DNA of 64,000 bases from Paenibacillus sp. FSL R5-0766 (GCF_037971845.1 NZ_CP150227.1:4464001-4528000), one strand, 5' to 3'; positions 8,221 through 16,940 are shown, numbered from the stretch's first letter. Numbers and translations: made by a program. The notes: generated by a model not told the origin, from the letters alone.

Positions 8221-8355
8221 ATGAACAGTTATATGACGCCTCAATCCGTACACGTGGTAGGACAAGCCCGGCAAGTGCAGCTCATACTCAAGCAATGGTT
8301 GCGCGAGTGGGGCCCGGATGCCAAGTTAGTCGATCTGCTCGCTGGACGCAAATGA
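8221..8355 (+). CDS. mciZ: MciZ-like inhibitor of Z-ring formation
   Basis: A 44-residue ORF (begins MNSYMTPQSVHVVGQA, ends LVDLLAGRK) preceded by AGGGGG seven bases before the ATG. B. subtilis MciZ is a 40-residue mother-cell peptide that caps FtsZ filaments during sporulation. The pattern V-x-V-V-G-x-A followed by an amphipathic helix with L-K-x-W matches my memory of the MciZ pattern (VVLVGKAW...LKEYG). The neighbourhood near nudF also fits. I could not run an alignment. Confidence 0.7.
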   Translation: MNSYMTPQSVHVVGQARQVQLILKQWLREWGPDAKLVDLLAGRK

Positions 8356-8437
8356 ATCGGTCATCGATCCATTCATCCATTGATTCAAATTGACCCTAAA
8401 TTAACGATTCTTCTCCCTTGAAATATAACATGAATTC

Positions 8438-8482
8438 ACAAAAAGTCCGAATCCGATACAGATAGACCGGGTTCGGACTTTT
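8438..8482. terminator. Bidirectional terminator between mciZ and the M20 peptidase gene
   Basis: AAAAGTCCGAA (from 8440) pairs with TTCGGACTTTT (to 8482), with A and T runs on both sides. It serves convergent mciZ (plus) and the peptidase gene (minus). Confidence 0.85.
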
Positions 8483-8516
8483 GTCTAACAACATGTGAGG
8501 TAACATGTGCTCTATA

Positions 8517-9650
8517 TTATTTCTTGTCAGCTGCCGTTTCCTGAATAATAGCCACGACTACTTGGGATAACTTCACAATGTCTTCGGCACGAATACGTTC
8601 TTTGGTTGTATGGATATCCTCATACCCTACCGCTAGATTCACTGTCGGAAGGTCGAATCCGTTAAAGATATTGGCATCACTGCCACCACCGGAAGCAAAC
8701 GTACTTGTCTCCAGCCCAATACTGCGGATGGCACGCTGTGCAAGCTGTACAACTTCGTGTTCATCATGGAAACCAAATGCAGGGTAGAGGATCTCACTTC
8801 TGAATTCAGCTGTTGCACCGTATTTGCGACATGTCGTTTCCAACGCGTCACGCATCTGTGCAACCTGCAATTCAACTTTCTCCTGCACAATACTGCGAGC
8901 TTCCGCTTCAAGCTGTACAAAGTCACATACCACGTTGAGTGCTGATCCACCTTGGAATTTACCGATGTTCGCTGTCGTCTCATCATCAATTCTGCCCAGT
9001 GTCATGGCTGCAATCGCTTTGGCTGCAACCTGAATGGCGCTGATCCCGTCTTCCGGGTTCACGCCCGCATGGGCGGACTTACCATAGATGCTCATTTGAA
9101 TTTCAGCTCTGGCTGGTGCAGCAACACAGATCGTACCTACAGCTCCATTAGAATCCAGCGCATAACCGAACTCGGCATCGATATCCTTCGGATTCATGGC
9201 ACGTGCACCCACCAGTCCAGACTCTTCGCCGACCGTAATGACAAATTGAATTTTACCATGTGGAATCTTGTTTTCCTGGATCACACGAATCGCTTCAAAC
9301 AATGCCGCAATCCCTGCTTTGTCATCTGCTCCCAGGATCGTTGTTCCATCACTGCGAATCCAGCCATCTTCACCCAGTTCAGGCTTGATTCCCTGTCCCG
9401 GCGTCACGGTGTCCATATGACATGTGAAAAAGATCGGTGCAACCCCTTCAGTTCCTTCGGCTTCCCAGGTAATGACGAGGTTTCCGGCGCCATGTCCGGT
9501 TTGCTCCATGGTATCATCCTCATAGACATGAAGCCCAAGATCTGTAAACTGCTCTTTTAACACCTTCGAGATGTTCTGTTCATTTTTCGTTTCACTATCA
9601 ATCTGCACCAGTTCCATGAACTGATCGATAACACGTTGTTGTTTAATCAT
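8517..9650 (-). CDS. M20 family peptidase, tripeptidase T-like (YqjE-type)
   Basis: About 377 residues of a cocatalytic zinc aminopeptidase family. Metal-site motifs are visible: FTCHMDTVTPG (His and catalytic Asp), GADDKAGIAAL (bridging Asp), VGEESGLVGA (catalytic Glu and Glu ligand), ALDSNGAVG, and a late His in the EDIHTTKE segment. The Ala/Gly-rich dimerisation domain sits in the middle (SAHAGVNPEDG). The ATG at 9650 has GGGAGGA seven bases upstream and is preferred to the longer ORF start. Substrate is not determinable from sequence; di/tripeptides are usual for this group. Confidence 0.85.
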   Translation of the reverse strand: MIKQQRVIDQFMELVQIDSETKNEQNISKVLKEQFTDLGLHVYEDDTMEQTGHGAGNLVITWEAEGTEGVAPIFFTCHMDTVTPGQGIKPELGEDGWIRSDGTTILGADDKAGIAALFEAIRVIQENKIPHGKIQFVITVGEESGLVGARAMNPKDIDAEFGYALDSNGAVGTICVAAPARAEIQMSIYGKSAHAGVNPEDGISAIQVAAKAIAAMTLGRIDDETTANIGKFQGGSALNVVCDFVQLEAEARSIVQEKVELQVAQMRDALETTCRKYGATAEFRSEILYPAFGFHDEHEVVQLAQRAIRSIGLETSTFASGGGSDANIFNGFDLPTVNLAVGYEDIHTTKERIRAEDIVKLSQVVVAIIQETAADKK

Positions 9651-9712
9651 AGGACTTTCCTCCCTCTCGTGGATACGGTACAATACAATTACTATGGCTT
9701 GTTTACTTTAAT

Positions 9713-9935
9713 GAGGTTGTTCAAAAAGTCTGCTTTTGATTACGAAGGATGCCTGGCGGCATCATCAGCATCGAATATGGAATTCAATCGAAATAAGCGG
9801 GAGGCTTACGAAGTATGTTTCCTTTGGAAACATTGTGGTTGCTCACGTAGTTTTCCCTACGCTCCGCTACTCCATTTCTAGCTTCATCCCATCTTCTTGG
9901 TACTGAAAACCAGTCTTTTTGAACACACACTTTAT
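9713..9935 (+). repeat. MITE-like repeat, family R2, copy 1
   Basis: Begins GAGGTTGTTCAAAAAGTC and ends CTTTTTGAACACACACTTTA, so the termini are inverted (GTTCAAAAAG / CTTTTTGAAC). Inside are the short hairpins GATGCC-TGGC-GGCATC and CGTAG/CTACG. Compared with copy 2 it carries about 40 extra bases near 9790-9840. It fills most of the 9651-9956 gap between the peptidase gene and the prli42-like gene. No ORF of note is inside. Confidence 0.8.
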
Positions 9936-9956
9936 GTTGAAAGGAGTTCTCTCATC

Positions 9957-10058
9957 ATGCAAAAAAAGAAATGGTTCAAAATCATCATCTATCTCATGCT
10001 GATCGCCATGATCGGGTCCACCCTTTTCATAGCTCTCGAACCGTTGTTGTTCGGATAG
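9957..10058 (+). CDS. Prli42-like stressosome-associated membrane peptide
   Basis: A 33-residue ORF: a basic start (MQKKKWFK) followed by a single hydrophobic segment (IIIYLMLIAMIGSTLFIAL). AAGGAG lies 10 bases before the ATG and a hairpin with T run follows the stop. Length, charge pattern and the YLMLIAMIGSTL stretch match Prli42, the miniprotein that tethers the stressosome to the membrane in Listeria. Assignment is by resemblance only. Confidence 0.68.
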   Translation: MQKKKWFKIIIYLMLIAMIGSTLFIALEPLLFG

Positions 10059-10066
10059 CAACCCAA

Positions 10067-10116
10067 AGCCTTTCGACGATCTGTTTACAGACGTTGAAGG
10101 GCTTCTTTTTCCGTGA
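10067..10116 (+). terminator. Terminator after the prli42-like gene
   Basis: AAGCCTTTCGACG pairs (with a few mismatches) with CGTTGAAGGGCTT and is followed by TCTTTTTC. It overlaps the 3' end of convergent lipB. Confidence 0.7.
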
Positions 10117-10792
10117 CCCAATTAATCTGATATGGAAAAATACGATTAAAGTACGGAACAATTTCCTGCGCTACCTGCTCCACTGCATAGGACTTACCCG
10201 TTATATCCTCCAGTGAGGTAACGCCATACTGCTCTATCCCACAAGGAACAATCCCCTGAAAACCTGCATGTTGAATGCCTGAGCTGATGTTAAAAGCAAA
10301 CCCGTGACTGGTTACAAAACCTCGGCGGTGTTTGCAACGATTAAACTTGATTCCAATTGCAGCGATCTTCATATCGCCAATCCACACACCTGTGTAACCC
10401 TCTTTGCGTCCGGCTTCAATGCCCTGGTCTGCGAGATAATCCATAAGTACCTGCTCAAGTTTCCGTAAATAGCCGTGCAGATCCAGGTCTTCATCCCGAC
10501 CAAGAATCAATAACGGGTAACCTACCAACTGGCCCGGGCCATGATAAGTAATATCACCGCCACGGTCAATTTGAAACAAGGAAATCCCTTGCTCTCGCAA
10601 CTCTTCCGGACTGAGAAGTAGATGCTCCGGATGATTCTGTGAGCCGATCGTATACGTTGGGGGATGCTGTAAAAGAAGCATCTGCTCCGCTCCCTCGCCC
10701 TCGTCCAATCGCTGCACAATCGCTTTCTGGCGGTTCCAAGCCTCTTCATAATCAAGCATCGGTATGTATGCAACATCCAGCGGCTTGCTCAT
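10085..10792 (-). CDS. lipB: Octanoyltransferase LipB
   Basis: About 235 residues. It transfers octanoate from acyl carrier protein to lipoyl domains, the first step of lipoate synthesis on proteins. Family motifs: LLLQHPPTYTIG, DRGGDITYHGPGQLVGYP, AAIGIKFNRC and the catalytic Cys in GIVPCGI with a Lys in AAIGIKF. It lies just downstream of the bkd genes on the same strand, whose E2 component needs lipoylation, so the linkage makes sense. An in-frame GTG at 10804 is an alternative start; the ATG at 10792 gives the usual N-terminus. Confidence 0.93.
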   Translation of the reverse strand: MSKPLDVAYIPMLDYEEAWNRQKAIVQRLDEGEGAEQMLLLQHPPTYTIGSQNHPEHLLLSPEELREQGISLFQIDRGGDITYHGPGQLVGYPLLILGRDEDLDLHGYLRKLEQVLMDYLADQGIEAGRKEGYTGVWIGDMKIAAIGIKFNRCKHRRGFVTSHGFAFNISSGIQHAGFQGIVPCGIEQYGVTSLEDITGKSYAVEQVAQEIVPYFNRIFPYQINWVTEKEALQRL

Positions 10793-10854
10793 GATTCCCC
10801 ACACCCTTCTGCTTCAGGTTCAATGTACTATTGAGCACTTGTCCGTAGACAGCA

Positions 10855-10889
10855 GGAAAAGTGCACGGCCTCCGGCACATACACTTTCC
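10855..10889 (-). terminator. Hairpin after bkdB (likely terminator)
   Basis: On the minus strand GGAAAGTG...GTGCCGG pairs with CCGTGCACTTTTCC in the gap between bkdB and lipB. The T run is short, so termination may be partial and allow read-through into lipB. Confidence 0.5.
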
Positions 10890-10903
10890 CAACAACTATT
10901 TAC

Positions 10904-12349
10904 TTAATACACCTTGCTCTCCATGGTGTATCCTTCAAGGTTTTCTTTGACACGTTGCAAGAACCGTCCGCTGATTACACCATCCAGAATTCGGTGATCC
11001 AGCGACAGACACAAGTTAGCCATCGAGCGAACAGCGATCATATCATTAATAACCACTGGTTTCTTGACAATCGACTCGAATGTAAGAATCGCTGCCTGCG
11101 GATAGTTAATGATTGGCTGGGACAGGATCGAACCAAATGAACCTGTGTTGTTCACCGTGAACGTACCCCCTTGCATATGGTCCAGCTTCAACGTACCTTC
11201 ACGTGTTTTGCGAGCCAGTTCATCCACTTCACGGGCCAGACCTGCGATATTACGCTGATCGGCATGTTTGATTACGGGTGTCAGTACAGAATCTTCGGTT
11301 CCTACCGCCATGGACAAGTTGATGTCCCGTTTGACGATAATTTTGTCCACTGCCCATACCGAGTTCATGATTGGGTAGTCTTTAATCGCGTTAACGACTC
11401 CCTTCATCATGAAGGACAGATATGTCAGATTGATGCCTTCCTTACGCTTGAATTCATCCTTGAGTTTATTGCGCAGCATCACAAGATTGGTTACATCCAC
11501 TTCGATCATTGTCCATGCATGCGGGATTTCCGATACGCTTTGACGCATATTCCGGGCAATGGCATTACGCACAGGGGTAACATCGATGAAATACTCCGAT
11601 CTTCCCTGGCCGCCACCTTCCACTTCGATCTGTGGAATTTTCGGACTTTCGGTTAGATGAATGCCTGAATGTCTCACAGGAACACCTGCATCGGACGCTG
11701 AGATCGCTTCTCCAGCGGTCAAACCCATTTCTCCATTTCCACGATTCACTCCGCTGAATGGAGAAGCAGACGGCATACTAGAAGGTGTATGCTGTGCTAC
11801 AGGAGATGATGCTGGTGCAGACGATCCAACCGCGTTACCTCCCTGTGCAACAAATGTCAGCACATCTTTGCGGGTAATACGACCACCGGCACCGGTGCCT
11901 TGGATGCTTTGCAAGTTCAAGCCATGCTCTGCTGCCAAGGATTGCACTGCTGGGGAATACCGATTACGCATCGGCTGGTTCGGATCATGTCCTGCTGTAT
12001 TTGACGCGGCAAGAGGAGTGGGGCTCGCATGTTGCTGCACTTGCTCCTGTTGCTGCGATACTTGTGTTACTTGCTCAGCCGCTTCTTCGTCAGAAGCTGC
12101 GACCTGCATGCGGCAGATTGCTTCACCAACAGCAATCGTTGTTCCCTCTTCCACCAAAAGGTCACCCATAATTCCATCCACAGTGGATGGAATCTCGGCA
12201 TTAACTTTATCAGTGATTACTTCACAGATCGGCTCGTACTGTTCCACACGGTCGCCCGGTTTTTTCAACCATTTGCCTATGGTAGCCGAGACCAGCGATT
12301 CCGCCAACTGCGGCATAATGACCTCGATCCATTTCATACGTTCAGCCAT
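10904..12349 (-). CDS. bkdB: Branched-chain 2-oxoacid dehydrogenase E2 (dihydrolipoyl acyltransferase)
   Basis: About 481 residues. It forms the core of the complex that converts branched 2-oxo acids to acyl-CoA, the primers for iso/anteiso fatty acids. Order: lipoyl domain (about 5-80, lipoylated Lys48 in VITDKVNAEIP), a Q/A-rich linker, peripheral subunit-binding domain (RYSPAVQSLAAEHG...GRITRKDVL), a second flexible linker, then the acyltransferase domain ending with LDHRILDGVISGRF (catalytic His and Asp). I chose the ATG at 12349, preceded by GGAGTG; the longer ORF has no better site. It is the last gene of the lpdV-bkdAA-bkdAB-bkdB operon. Confidence 0.9.
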   Translation of the reverse strand: MAERMKWIEVIMPQLAESLVSATIGKWLKKPGDRVEQYEPICEVITDKVNAEIPSTVDGIMGDLLVEEGTTIAVGEAICRMQVAASDEEAAEQVTQVSQQQEQVQQHASPTPLAASNTAGHDPNQPMRNRYSPAVQSLAAEHGLNLQSIQGTGAGGRITRKDVLTFVAQGGNAVGSSAPASSPVAQHTPSSMPSASPFSGVNRGNGEMGLTAGEAISASDAGVPVRHSGIHLTESPKIPQIEVEGGGQGRSEYFIDVTPVRNAIARNMRQSVSEIPHAWTMIEVDVTNLVMLRNKLKDEFKRKEGINLTYLSFMMKGVVNAIKDYPIMNSVWAVDKIIVKRDINLSMAVGTEDSVLTPVIKHADQRNIAGLAREVDELARKTREGTLKLDHMQGGTFTVNNTGSFGSILSQPIINYPQAAILTFESIVKKPVVINDMIAVRSMANLCLSLDHRILDGVISGRFLQRVKENLEGYTMESKVY

Positions 12350-12396
12350 TTGATTATCACTCCAAACTTTACTTTTAAACGATCCAAAAAACAAAA

Positions 12397-13383
12397 TTAA
12401 AACTCGGCAAGTGTACGCATTGCTGCTTTGGCTTTGTCTTTGCTCAGCATGTAGAATTTCTCCAATGTTGGGCTAATTGGCATGGCCGGCACGTCAGGTC
12501 CGCAGAGACGCTGAATCGGTGCATCCAGTTCAAATAGACATTCCTCACTAATAATCGCGGCAACTTCGGCACCTACACCACCGGTTTTGTTATCTTCGTG
12601 TACAATCAGCACTTTACCTGTCAGACGAGCGGAAGCAATAATCGCTTCACGATCCAACGGCTGCAATGTGCGCAGATCCAGAACGTGTGCTGTAATGCCT
12701 TCTTCACGCTCCAGCTCCTCAGCAGCCTGCATAACAAAATGCAGCGGCTGGCTGTAACCGATCACCGTAATATCCGCACCCTCACGAAGTACATTGGCCT
12801 TACCAATTGGAACGATGTAATCATCTTCAGGCACATCTTCCTTGATAAGTTTGTAGCATTTTTTATTTTCAAAAAAAAGTACCGGGTCCGGGTCACGAAT
12901 AGCGGCCTTAAGCAGTCCCTTGGCATCGTATGCCGAGTAGGGAGCTATAATTTTCAGACCAGGTGTACCAAAGAAAATCGATTCCGGACATTGGGAGTGA
13001 TATAACCCACCGAAGATCCCGCCACCAATCGGCGCGCGGATAACAATCGGACAGCTCCAGTCATTGTTGGAACGATAGCGAATCTTCGCCGCTTCACTAA
13101 TGATCTGGTTGGTTGCCGGCAACATGAAGTCCGAATATTGCATTTCGGCAATTGGCTTCATGCCATACATCGCTGCACCAATGGCAACACCTGCAATAGC
13201 GGATTCAGACAAAGGTGTGTCCATCACTCGCATTTCGCCAAACTGATCTTGCAGCCCTTTAGTTGTGGTAAACACACCACCTTTGAGACCTACGTCTTCA
13301 CCAAGGATAAAAACATTCTCATCCCGTTCCATCTCTTCTTTCATCGCGAGACGGATTGCATCAATATATTCCATCACTGCCAT
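12397..13383 (-). CDS. bkdAB: 2-oxoacid dehydrogenase E1 beta subunit
   Basis: A 328-residue transketolase-like subunit that binds thiamine diphosphate with E1 alpha and decarboxylates branched 2-oxo acids. Typical segments: ILGEDVGLKGGVF, DTPLSESAIAGVAIGAA, RAPIGGGIFGGLYHSQ and LRTLQPLD. It starts 2 bp after bkdAA ends and is followed by bkdB after a 47-bp spacer. The branched-chain assignment, rather than pyruvate or acetoin, rests on the lpdV-E1a-E1b-E2 order typical of Bacillus/Paenibacillus bkd clusters; ptb, buk and bcd are not in the window. Confidence 0.88.
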   Translation of the reverse strand: MAVMEYIDAIRLAMKEEMERDENVFILGEDVGLKGGVFTTTKGLQDQFGEMRVMDTPLSESAIAGVAIGAAMYGMKPIAEMQYSDFMLPATNQIISEAAKIRYRSNNDWSCPIVIRAPIGGGIFGGLYHSQCPESIFFGTPGLKIIAPYSAYDAKGLLKAAIRDPDPVLFFENKKCYKLIKEDVPEDDYIVPIGKANVLREGADITVIGYSQPLHFVMQAAEELEREEGITAHVLDLRTLQPLDREAIIASARLTGKVLIVHEDNKTGGVGAEVAAIISEECLFELDAPIQRLCGPDVPAMPISPTLEKFYMLSKDKAKAAMRTLAEF

Positions 13384-13385
13384 CC

Positions 13386-14414
13386 TTACCGTCCCCCTTC
13401 TTCGCTGTCCGCATAAACGTGCGTCAGAGTGTCCTCAGGTTTAGGATATGGCGCGTTGTCTGCATATTCAGTTGCTTCTTTCATTTCCATCGCAAGCTGG
13501 GAAGCCAGATCCGCATCACGGGCTTCGTCCCAGATGCCGCAATCGATCAAGTAGTTCTTCATGCGAGGAACGCCATCTTTCTTCCAGTTCTCCTCAACTT
13601 CCTCTTTGGTCCGGTAAGCCAGATCATTATCGGAGGTGGAATGAGGTGACAACCGATACATCATCGCTTCAATCAGTGTCGGGCCTTCCCCGGCTATAGC
13701 ACGGCGACGCGCTTCCTTCACTGCAGCATATACTTCTAATGCATCGTTACCATCTACACGCAGTCCAGGGAACCCGTATCCTTGTGCTCGATCGGATATT
13801 TTGCCGCTCAGCTGTTTGTGAATCGGTACCGAAATTGCATATTGATTGTTCTCACACATAATAATGACAGGCAATTTATGCACACCTGCAAAGTTGGCTC
13901 CCTCATGGAAGTCACCCTGATTGCTTGATCCTTCGCCAAACGTAACAAAAGAAACAAATTCCTGCTTTTTCATTTTGGCAGCCAGCGCAAATCCAACAGC
14001 GTGCGGAACCTGTGTTGTAACCGGGCTGGAACCCGTCACAATCCGCAGCTTTTTGTGGCCGAAGTGACCCGGCATTTGCCGACCGCCACTATTCGGATCT
14101 TCCGCCTTCGCAAAAGCAGACAGCATCAACTCACGCGGAGTCATACCTACCGCCAGTACAAAGCCGTAATCGCGGTAATAAGGTAAATAATAATCGTGAT
14201 CCCGATCCAGACCAAAAGCAGCGCCTACTTGCGCAGCTTCCTGTCCTACACCGGATACGTGAAAGTTAATTTTGCCAGCCCGTTGCAAGAGCAAGCAACG
14301 CTCGTCAAACTTGCGCGCGAGCAGCATGTATTTGTACATATCCAATACTTCACCATCGCTAAGTCCCAGCTGTTGATGCCGATGGACCGCGTCTGCAGTA
14401 CCTTGTGAACTCAT
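13386..14414 (-). CDS. bkdAA: 2-oxoacid dehydrogenase E1 alpha subunit
   Basis: 342 residues. The thiamine-diphosphate motif is visible as FGEGSSNQGDFHEG followed by MCENNQYAIS. The phosphorylation-loop-like YRLSPHSTSDND region, which contacts the substrate, is present. Immediately upstream of E1 beta (2-bp spacer). A gap of 139 bp separates it from lpdV, with a small GGAAAGGACCTTTCT stem near 14525 that may be a weak attenuator. Confidence 0.88.
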   Translation of the reverse strand: MSSQGTADAVHRHQQLGLSDGEVLDMYKYMLLARKFDERCLLLQRAGKINFHVSGVGQEAAQVGAAFGLDRDHDYYLPYYRDYGFVLAVGMTPRELMLSAFAKAEDPNSGGRQMPGHFGHKKLRIVTGSSPVTTQVPHAVGFALAAKMKKQEFVSFVTFGEGSSNQGDFHEGANFAGVHKLPVIIMCENNQYAISVPIHKQLSGKISDRAQGYGFPGLRVDGNDALEVYAAVKEARRRAIAGEGPTLIEAMMYRLSPHSTSDNDLAYRTKEEVEENWKKDGVPRMKNYLIDCGIWDEARDADLASQLAMEMKEATEYADNAPYPKPEDTLTHVYADSEEGGR

Positions 14415-14553
14415 ATGAGGTACCTCCTTTTAATCAGAGCCTGTGCCACTCTTACTACCCGATCTTATAACCTGGTACTAAGACTTGGCTTAACCTTATT
14501 ATAATCCCTTTTACCCAAAAAAGGAAAGGACCTTTCTCATAAGTTTGTTTGGC

Positions 14554-15978
14554 TTACATTCCAATGGCCTTTCCATCGACCGCCAACATGGCTTCACCCA
14601 TAATTTCCGACAGAGAAGGGTGCGGATGAATGGTTTGTCCGACTTCCCAAGGTGTGGCATCCAGCATCTGTGCCAGAGAAGCCTCAGCGATTAATTCCGT
14701 CACATGGGTGCCAATCATATGTACCCCCAATATATCATTCGTCTTGGCATCTGCGATCACCTTCACGAATCCATCCCGACTTCCGTGAATAAGCGATTTG
14801 CCAATAGCCGAAAATGGAAACTTGCCTGTTTTAATATCATAGCCACGTTCTTTGGCTTCACGCTCGGTGAATCCGATGCTTGCTGCTTCCGGACGTGTGT
14901 ACACACAGCGTGGGATGCGGTGGGATTCTACGGCATGTACCGTTTCGCCCACCAGATGATCGACAGCGAGAATACCTTCATGACTTGCGGCATGTGCAAG
15001 CTGCAAACCGCCGATGCAGTCACCAATGGCGTAGATGTGACCTTCACCGGTCTGTAACTGTTTGTTCACAGCGATGAATCCACGCTCCAGTTTGATATCT
15101 GTATTTTCGAGTCCGATATTTTCGACATTAGCTTGACGTCCAACCGACACAAGCATTTTCTCCGCTCTCAGCGTTTCCTGCTTATCTTCACCAAGCTGCA
15201 CATCAATCTGGATGCCCTCTTGATCCGTGTTATATGTTTCCGTTAGAACGGTGGCACCTGTCAGGAAACGAACACCTCGTTTGCTGAGCAATCGCTGCAT
15301 TTCTTTGGCAATATCTTCATCCTCGGCAGGCAACACGTGAGCAGCTGCTTCTACTACTGTGATGTCTACGCCAAAGTCATTCAGCATGGATGCCCACTCC
15401 AGTCCAATCACACCCCCACCGACAATGATGAGTGATGCAGGAAGTTCATCCATACGCAGGGCTTCGTCACTGCTCATAATAAACTTGCCGTCCGGTTCCA
15501 GGCCCGGCAGCGCGCGTGGACGCGAACCAGTGGCAATGATGAGATTGGTTGGTACAACCGTATCCATCTCGCCATCTTCGAACTCTACAGCGACTGCTCC
15601 GCTCTGCGGTGAGAAGATGGATGGTCCGATGACGCGACCTTTCGCGTGTACAACCTGGATTTTATTTTTTTTCATCAAATACTGAACGCCCTGATGGAGC
15701 TGTTCGACAATTGCATCCTTGCGCGCCTGTACTTTGGGAAATACAAGTGTAGCTCCAGCTGTCTCGATACCATACGTCTCGCTCTCCTGGATCTCGGCGT
15801 ATACTTCCGCACTTTTCAGCAAAGCCTTACTCGGAATACAGCCACGATGCAGACAGGTACCGCCAAGCTTGTCTTTCTCAATGATAACGACCTGTTTTCC
15901 CAGCTGTGCAGCCCGGATCGCGGCTACATATCCACCGGTCCCTCCTCCAAGAATTGCAACATCACATGTAATTGGCAT
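14554..15978 (-). CDS. lpdV: Dihydrolipoyl dehydrogenase (E3)
   Basis: A 474-residue FAD disulfide oxidoreductase that reoxidises dihydrolipoyl E2 using NAD+. The FAD motif GGGTGG (11-16), redox pair Cys42/Cys47 in GGTCLHRGCIPSK, NAD motif GGGVIGLEWASM, second FAD motif YAIGDC and catalytic HPHPSLSE are all visible. First gene of the operon; divergent from the DUF2627 gene across a 229-bp gap that should hold the promoter. Confidence 0.92.
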   Translation of the reverse strand: MPITCDVAILGGGTGGYVAAIRAAQLGKQVVIIEKDKLGGTCLHRGCIPSKALLKSAEVYAEIQESETYGIETAGATLVFPKVQARKDAIVEQLHQGVQYLMKKNKIQVVHAKGRVIGPSIFSPQSGAVAVEFEDGEMDTVVPTNLIIATGSRPRALPGLEPDGKFIMSSDEALRMDELPASLIIVGGGVIGLEWASMLNDFGVDITVVEAAAHVLPAEDEDIAKEMQRLLSKRGVRFLTGATVLTETYNTDQEGIQIDVQLGEDKQETLRAEKMLVSVGRQANVENIGLENTDIKLERGFIAVNKQLQTGEGHIYAIGDCIGGLQLAHAASHEGILAVDHLVGETVHAVESHRIPRCVYTRPEAASIGFTEREAKERGYDIKTGKFPFSAIGKSLIHGSRDGFVKVIADAKTNDILGVHMIGTHVTELIAEASLAQMLDATPWEVGQTIHPHPSLSEIMGEAMLAVDGKAIGM

Positions 15979-16207
15979 CTCTCATGCTCTCCTCTATGAA
16001 TCAAATTTCAATATAATTTATGATGGCTTAAATCATGGTTTAGCTTATACCTCTATATGCCATTGTACTCTCCTTGAGCGGTCAACTCAAAGTTTGAAGC
16101 AATCACACATGGACAGCCTATGCATTCCAAGCTATGATGGAATCAGGTATGATCTGTAAGCGTAACCTTTATTTAATGTCGACTTTGGCAGAAAGGGTAT
16201 AATGCTC

Positions 16208-16519
16208 ATGAATACAAGATTGGTCTTTGCGCGATTCTTGGCAATTGTTGTTCTGGTCATCCCCGGGTTAATGGCAATGAAGGGTTTTCTGATGATGAAA
16301 GATGCCCTGTTCCTATATTATGCCGAGCACGGGAACGAACTGATTTCACCAGGGTTCCAATGGCTCTCCTTTGGCGGTGGACTTGTCCTTTTTGCCGCAG
16401 GTATGAGTTTTCTGGGAGGCTGGATCCTGTTCCGTGACCGCAAGCGTAATTATGTAGGTCCCCGTTTCCGGTCCAAAAGTGTACCCGAAAAAGCAGAGAC
16501 GCCCGGAAGGACTCCTTGA
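16208..16519 (+). CDS. DUF2627 membrane protein (YqzF-like)
   Basis: A roughly 103-residue protein with two hydrophobic segments (FLAIVVLVIPGLMAMKGFLMM and WLSFGGGLVLFAAGMSFLGGWI) and a basic C-terminal tail. DUF2627 proteins occur in Bacillales beside bkd genes; function unknown. AAAGGG lies about 10 bases before the ATG at 16208. A GC-rich terminator stem overlaps its stop codon. Confidence 0.75.
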   Translation: MNTRLVFARFLAIVVLVIPGLMAMKGFLMMKDALFLYYAEHGNELISPGFQWLSFGGGLVLFAAGMSFLGGWILFRDRKRNYVGPRFRSKSVPEKAETPGRTP

Positions 16520-16533
16520 GCCCGGGCTTTTTG
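16500..16533 (+). terminator. Terminator overlapping the DUF2627 stop codon
   Basis: GCCCGG (from 16501) pairs with CCGGGC just past the TGA and is followed by TTTTT. Confidence 0.8.
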
Positions 16534-16582
16534 TGTGTTTCTACAACACACCGCTTACTTTACATAGACAGGATGGATCATC

Positions 16583-16930
16583 ATGGTATCATTTCTAATC
16601 ACGTTACAACGATTGCTCAAAGGCATTTTCCATGCGTTCAAAGACCCCAAGTTTCTGGCTTTGTTCGCCTTAACGGCAGCAACGTTGCTGTCAGGCACTT
16701 TGTTTTACACTCGTGTTGAAGGCCTGCACTGGATCGATGCATTATACTTCTGTGCGGTTACCCTGACTACGGTGGGACATCCTGAATTTGTGCCAACCAC
16801 CGGATTCAGCAAAGCCTTTACCGTGATCTACATGTTTGCAGGCATTGGTCTCACCTTTGCCATGATTGCCAGAATTACAGCAGGTATTCTATTCCCTCGC
16901 AAATTAAAGACAGAAGAGGACCCGGAGTAA
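16583..16930 (+). CDS. Two-TM potassium channel-like protein with unusual filter
   Basis: 115 residues: TM1 (about 27-42), pore helix WIDALYFCAVTLTTVG, then TM2 (AFTVIYMFAGIGLTFAMIARI). The overall layout is that of the ion_trans_2 family (one pore unit per subunit, tetramer expected). Where canonical K+ channels read TVGYGD, this one reads TVGHPEF, so the Tyr and second Gly are replaced. There is no cytoplasmic RCK domain. K+ selectivity cannot be assumed. AGGA lies 9 bases before the ATG. Confidence 0.7.
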   Translation: MVSFLITLQRLLKGIFHAFKDPKFLALFALTAATLLSGTLFYTRVEGLHWIDALYFCAVTLTTVGHPEFVPTTGFSKAFTVIYMFAGIGLTFAMIARITAGILFPRKLKTEEDPE

Positions 16931-16940
16931 TCTCCGGGTC
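16918..16940. other. Perfect stem-loop between convergent genes
   Basis: GACCCGGAG-TAAT-CTCCGGGTC spans the stop codon of the channel gene and the end of the minus-strand small gene. It has no T run, so it may act in mRNA stability or partial termination rather than as a classical terminator. Confidence 0.6.

Noticed and set aside
8952..9560. 202-codon plus-strand ORF
   Set aside because: Antisense shadow of the M20 peptidase, with no ribosome site and no recognisable domain.
11661..12353. 230-codon plus-strand ORF rich in Cys/Ser/Pro
   Set aside because: It is antisense to the E2 linker and lipoyl domain; composition is the complement of Ala/Gln-rich coding sequence.
14510..14540. Terminator between lpdV and bkdAA
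   Set aside because: Only a 6-bp stem with no proper loop; too weak to call, although a T run follows on the minus strand.
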